DNA from: Elioraea tepidiphila DSM 17972
GTDB lineage: Bacteria; Pseudomonadota; Alphaproteobacteria; Acetobacterales; Acetobacteraceae
NCBI RefSeq assembly: GCF_000378465.1
Contig: NZ_KB899914.1
Span: 62,001 to 126,000, forward strand
Direction: 5' to 3'
DNA: 64,000 bases
The notes under the pieces are model-generated. The model searched no databases. It saw nothing but the letters and a program-made list of their open reading frames with translations, and was not told the origin of the DNA. Positions 61,896-64,000 of this stretch are shown piece after piece; the first letter of the stretch is position 1, and each line of letters begins with the position of its first letter. Position numbers and translations under genes: made by a program.

Positions 61896-62716
61896 GCGCA
61901 CGCACCCCTGCCGGGCGGCTGGGACGGGCCGCGCTCTGGGCGGTCACGCTCGCGGTGCTGCTGTTCCTGGTCGCGCCGATCGCCGCGATTGTGCCGCTCT
62001 CGTTCTCGGCCGGATCGTTCCTGCACTACCCCCTGCCCGGGCTGTCGCTGCGCTGGTACCGCGAATTCTTCGAGAGCGCGTTCTGGTTCGATTCGGTCAT
62101 CAACAGCCTGATCATCGGCGCGGGCGCGACCGCGCTCGCAACGACACTGGGCACGCTCGCCGCCCTCGGTCTGTGGCTCGCGCGCTTCCCGGGACGCGGC
62201 CTGGTGCTCGCGGTGCTGATCGCGCCGATGGTCGTGCCCTCGGTCGTGGTCGCGGTCGGGCTGCTATTCGCCTATGCGCCGGTCGGGCTCGCCAACACCT
62301 ATGCCGGCATGATCCTCGCGCACACGGCGCTCGCCTCGCCCTTCGTCGTGGTGACGGTCTCGGCCACGCTCGCCGGCTTCGACCGCACCCTCCTGCGCGC
62401 CGCCGCCGCCTCGGGCGCCGGGCCGGCGCGCGCCTTCCGCCGCATCGTCCTGCCGCTGATCGCGCCCGGCGTGACGGCCGGGGCGCTGTTCGCCTTCGCG
62501 ATCTCGCTCGATGAGGTCGTGGTGGCGCTGTTCCTCGCCGGCCCCGGCCAGCGCACGCTGCCGCGGCAGATGTTCGCGGGACTGAACGAGCATCTGAGCC
62601 TCGCGATCGCCGCCGCCGCGACCCTGCTGATCGCGCTTTCGATCCTGCTGATGGCGACCGTCTGGTGGCTGCGCAGCCGCTCGGATCGGCTGGCCGGCGC
62701 TGCCGATCGCGTATAG
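61892..62716 (+). CDS. ABC importer permease, PotC-like
   Basis: 274-residue second permease with six membrane segments. SRWYREFFESAFWFDSVINS-like organisation (LSLRWYREFFES at about 51-62) is typical of PotC. The EAA motif is AAAASGAGPARAFRRIVLPLIAPGV at about 170-194. ATG 61892 overlaps the PotB-like stop. It completes the ABC importer. mlaE begins 8 bases after its stop, so that gene may be read on the same transcript. Confidence 0.91.
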   Translation: MSARTPAGRLGRAALWAVTLAVLLFLVAPIAAIVPLSFSAGSFLHYPLPGLSLRWYREFFESAFWFDSVINSLIIGAGATALATTLGTLAALGLWLARFPGRGLVLAVLIAPMVVPSVVVAVGLLFAYAPVGLANTYAGMILAHTALASPFVVVTVSATLAGFDRTLLRAAAASGAGPARAFRRIVLPLIAPGVTAGALFAFAISLDEVVVALFLAGPGQRTLPRQMFAGLNEHLSLAIAAAATLLIALSILLMATVWWLRSRSDRLAGAADRV

Positions 62717-62724
62717 TGCCGCGC

Positions 62725-63834
62725 ATGGAACCGGGCACGGACGCGCCGGCGACGCTGACCCGACGCGACGGTGCGCTCGTGCTGTCCGGCCGGCTCGACG
62801 CGCACGCCGTCGCCGCGCTCTGGCGCGAGGCGCTGGCAGCGGTCACGCCGGGAGCGACGCTGTCGATCGACCTCGCCGGCTGCTCCTATTGCGACGTCTC
62901 GGGCTCGGCGTTGCTGCTGGCGCTCGAGGACAAGGCGGGATCGCGCGCCACCCTGACCGGAGCCTCGCCGCAGGTCGCGCGCGTGATCGATCGCGCGCAC
63001 GAGGCCTACCGCACGAGCCCGCCGCCGGCGCCACCCACCGCACCGAGCCTGCCGGTGGCGGTGGGCGAGGCCGTGGTGGGCAAGATCGAGGATCTCGGCG
63101 AGCGCATCGCCATCCTCGGCCGCACCGCCACCTCGGCAGCGCTCACGGCGCTCAACCCGCGCTCCCTGCGCTGGCCCGACACGTGGCACCAGGCCGAGGA
63201 GGTGGGCAGCCGGGCGCTCCCGCTGATCTGCATGATCGGCTTCCTGTTCGGGCTGATCCTCGCCTTCCAGTCGGCCGTGCCGCTGCGTCAGTTCGGCGCC
63301 GACATCTTCGTCGCCAACCTCGTCGCGGTCTCGGTGTTCCGCGAGCTCGGACCACTGCTCTCGGCGGTGATCCTGGCCGCCCGCTCGGGGAGCGCCTTCG
63401 CCGCCGAGATCGGCACGATGAAGGTGAACGAGGAGATCGACGCGCTGAACACGATGGGCCTCGATCCGTTCCGCTTCCTCGTGATGCCGCGGCTGATCGC
63501 CGCGGTCGCGATGATGCCGGTGCTGATCATCGCGATGAACCTCTCGGCAGTCGCTGGGATGGCGACCGTGATGATGTCGCTCGGCTTTCCCTGGGCGGCG
63601 ATTTCCGCTCAGGTGGTCAACTGGACCGGCCCGTCGGACGTGCTCGGCGGACTCGCCAAGGGCCTCGTCTTCGGTGCCGTCGTCGCCGGCATCGGCTGCT
63701 CGCGCGGCATGAGCACCGGTGTCGGGCCGCGCGCGGTCGGCCAGTCGGCGACCGCGGCGGTGGTCGGCGGGATCGTCGCGATCATCGTGCTCGACGGCAT
63801 CTTCGCCGTCCTGTTCTACCTGATGGGATGGTGA
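62725..63834 (+). CDS. mlaE: MlaE-like lipid transport permease with N-terminal STAS domain
   Basis: 369-residue membrane protein. Residues about 8-95 form a STAS domain (LSGRLDAHAVAALWREAL; LSIDLAGCSYCDVSGSALLL), and residues about 150-369 a MlaE permease with five or so membrane segments. ELGPLLSAVILAARSGSAFAAEIGTMKVNEEIDAL is the diagnostic MlaE signature, and GMSTGVGPRAVGQSATAAVV follows. It would move phospholipids between membranes with an ATPase, whose gene starts at its stop (GTGA). Fused STAS-MlaE proteins are common in alphaproteobacteria. Confidence 0.92.
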   Translation: MEPGTDAPATLTRRDGALVLSGRLDAHAVAALWREALAAVTPGATLSIDLAGCSYCDVSGSALLLALEDKAGSRATLTGASPQVARVIDRAHEAYRTSPPPAPPTAPSLPVAVGEAVVGKIEDLGERIAILGRTATSAALTALNPRSLRWPDTWHQAEEVGSRALPLICMIGFLFGLILAFQSAVPLRQFGADIFVANLVAVSVFRELGPLLSAVILAARSGSAFAAEIGTMKVNEEIDALNTMGLDPFRFLVMPRLIAAVAMMPVLIIAMNLSAVAGMATVMMSLGFPWAAISAQVVNWTGPSDVLGGLAKGLVFGAVVAGIGCSRGMSTGVGPRAVGQSATAAVVGGIVAIIVLDGIFAVLFYLMGW

Positions 63835-64000
63835 CCGCGCCCGCGCCAGCCACCACGCCCGACGCGAACGGGATCGCCGCGTCGCTGCGTGGCGTCGCCA
63901 TGCGCTTCGGCGCCAACACCGTGTTCCAGGACGTGAGCTTCGATGTCTGGCGCGGTGAGGTCTTCGTGATCCTCGGCGGCTCCGGCTGCGGCAAATCGAC
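63831..64000 (+). CDS. mlaF: MlaF-like ABC ATPase, N-terminal part (cut by window edge)
   Basis: First 56 residues of an ABC ATPase, starting with GTG at 63831 that overlaps the mlaE stop. After a 19-residue low-complexity leader come LRGVAMRFGANTVFQDVSFDV and then Walker A LGGSGCGKST at the window edge (about 47-56). The order mlaE then ATPase is the usual Mla arrangement, in which this subunit powers the permease. The rest of the gene and any mlaD lie outside the window. Confidence 0.88.
   Translation, partial: MTAPAPATTPDANGIAASLRGVAMRFGANTVFQDVSFDVWRGEVFVILGGSGCGKS

Overview
The window is very GC-rich (by eye about 70%), densely packed bacterial chromosome. The gene content points to an alphaproteobacterium, probably Rhodospirillales/Acetobacteraceae-like. 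Supporting features are an sdhCDAB operon, a priA / transaldolase / DUF484 / xerC block, an adenosylcobalamin-dependent ribonucleotide reductase, several orphan Bug/TctC-type binding proteins, TRAP and polyamine-type ABC importers, and Mla-type lipid transport. Genus and species cannot be fixed from the sequence alone. I see no tRNA, rRNA, CRISPR array, integrase of mobile type, transposase or plasmid signature.

Layout. 1-7.4 kb: start of a DEAD-box helicase (cut by the window edge), an alpha/beta hydrolase, a 32-residue coupled micro-ORF and an MlrC-type M81 peptidase, a small membrane protein, an iron-type alcohol dehydrogenase, and a TRAP operon (dctP-dctQ-dctM, minus strand). 7.5-13.8 kb: an EAL protein with a degenerate catalytic loop, a class III aminotransferase coupled to a thioesterase, and two divergent membrane glycosyltransferase-like proteins. 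13.8-19.1 kb (minus): lemA, DUF2207, secD, secF. 19.1-24.6 kb: arginase-family protein, priA, then transaldolase-DUF484-xerC. 24.6-28 kb: two exporters, a decayed nitronate monooxygenase and a GNAT acetyltransferase. 28-31.6 kb: sdhCDAB. 31.6-34.7 kb: a small protein with a caspase-like His/Cys dyad, a helix-hairpin-helix protein, a Bug binding protein and a DMT permease. 34.9-41.1 kb: a tiny histone-H1-like basic protein, an ABC exporter coupled to a UDP-GlcNAc 2-epimerase-like protein, an EF-hand secreted protein, a secreted protein made of four copies of a two-cysteine domain, and PPK2. 41.1-50.1 kb: an accessory catabolic region (M20 amidohydrolase, ATC-hydrolase-like protein, Bug binding protein, enolase-superfamily enzyme, alpha/beta hydrolase, family-5 binding protein, metal-dependent deaminase-type amidohydrolase, DMT permease), most of it in one tightly coupled + operon. 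50.1-53.5 kb (minus): a DUF883-like protein and a holin-like protein, 3-hydroxyisobutyryl-CoA hydrolase, and a frameshifted amidohydrolase. 53.5-56.1 kb: nrdJ behind a tandem NrdR-box-like operator. 56.1-58.3 kb: a PAS-GGDEF-EAL protein. 58.4-64 kb: a four-gene polyamine-type ABC importer followed by mlaE and the start of mlaF.

How genes fit together. Most units are recognisable housekeeping or uptake operons. Translational coupling (ATGA, GTGA or TGATG overlaps) is pervasive, and convergent neighbours commonly abut or share stop codons. No gene stretch longer than 300 bases is empty. No protein in the window looks like a classical DNA-binding transcription factor.

The most unusual items are the four-domain Cys-x21-Cys protein, the caspase-like small protein, the triple-hairpin intergenic region at 41137-41265, the tandem NrdR boxes, the terminator-like hairpin in the sdh leader, and the orphan-binding-protein catabolic operon. 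I did not find a complete system that I could call undescribed with confidence. All functional calls rest on reading motifs by eye, without database searches.
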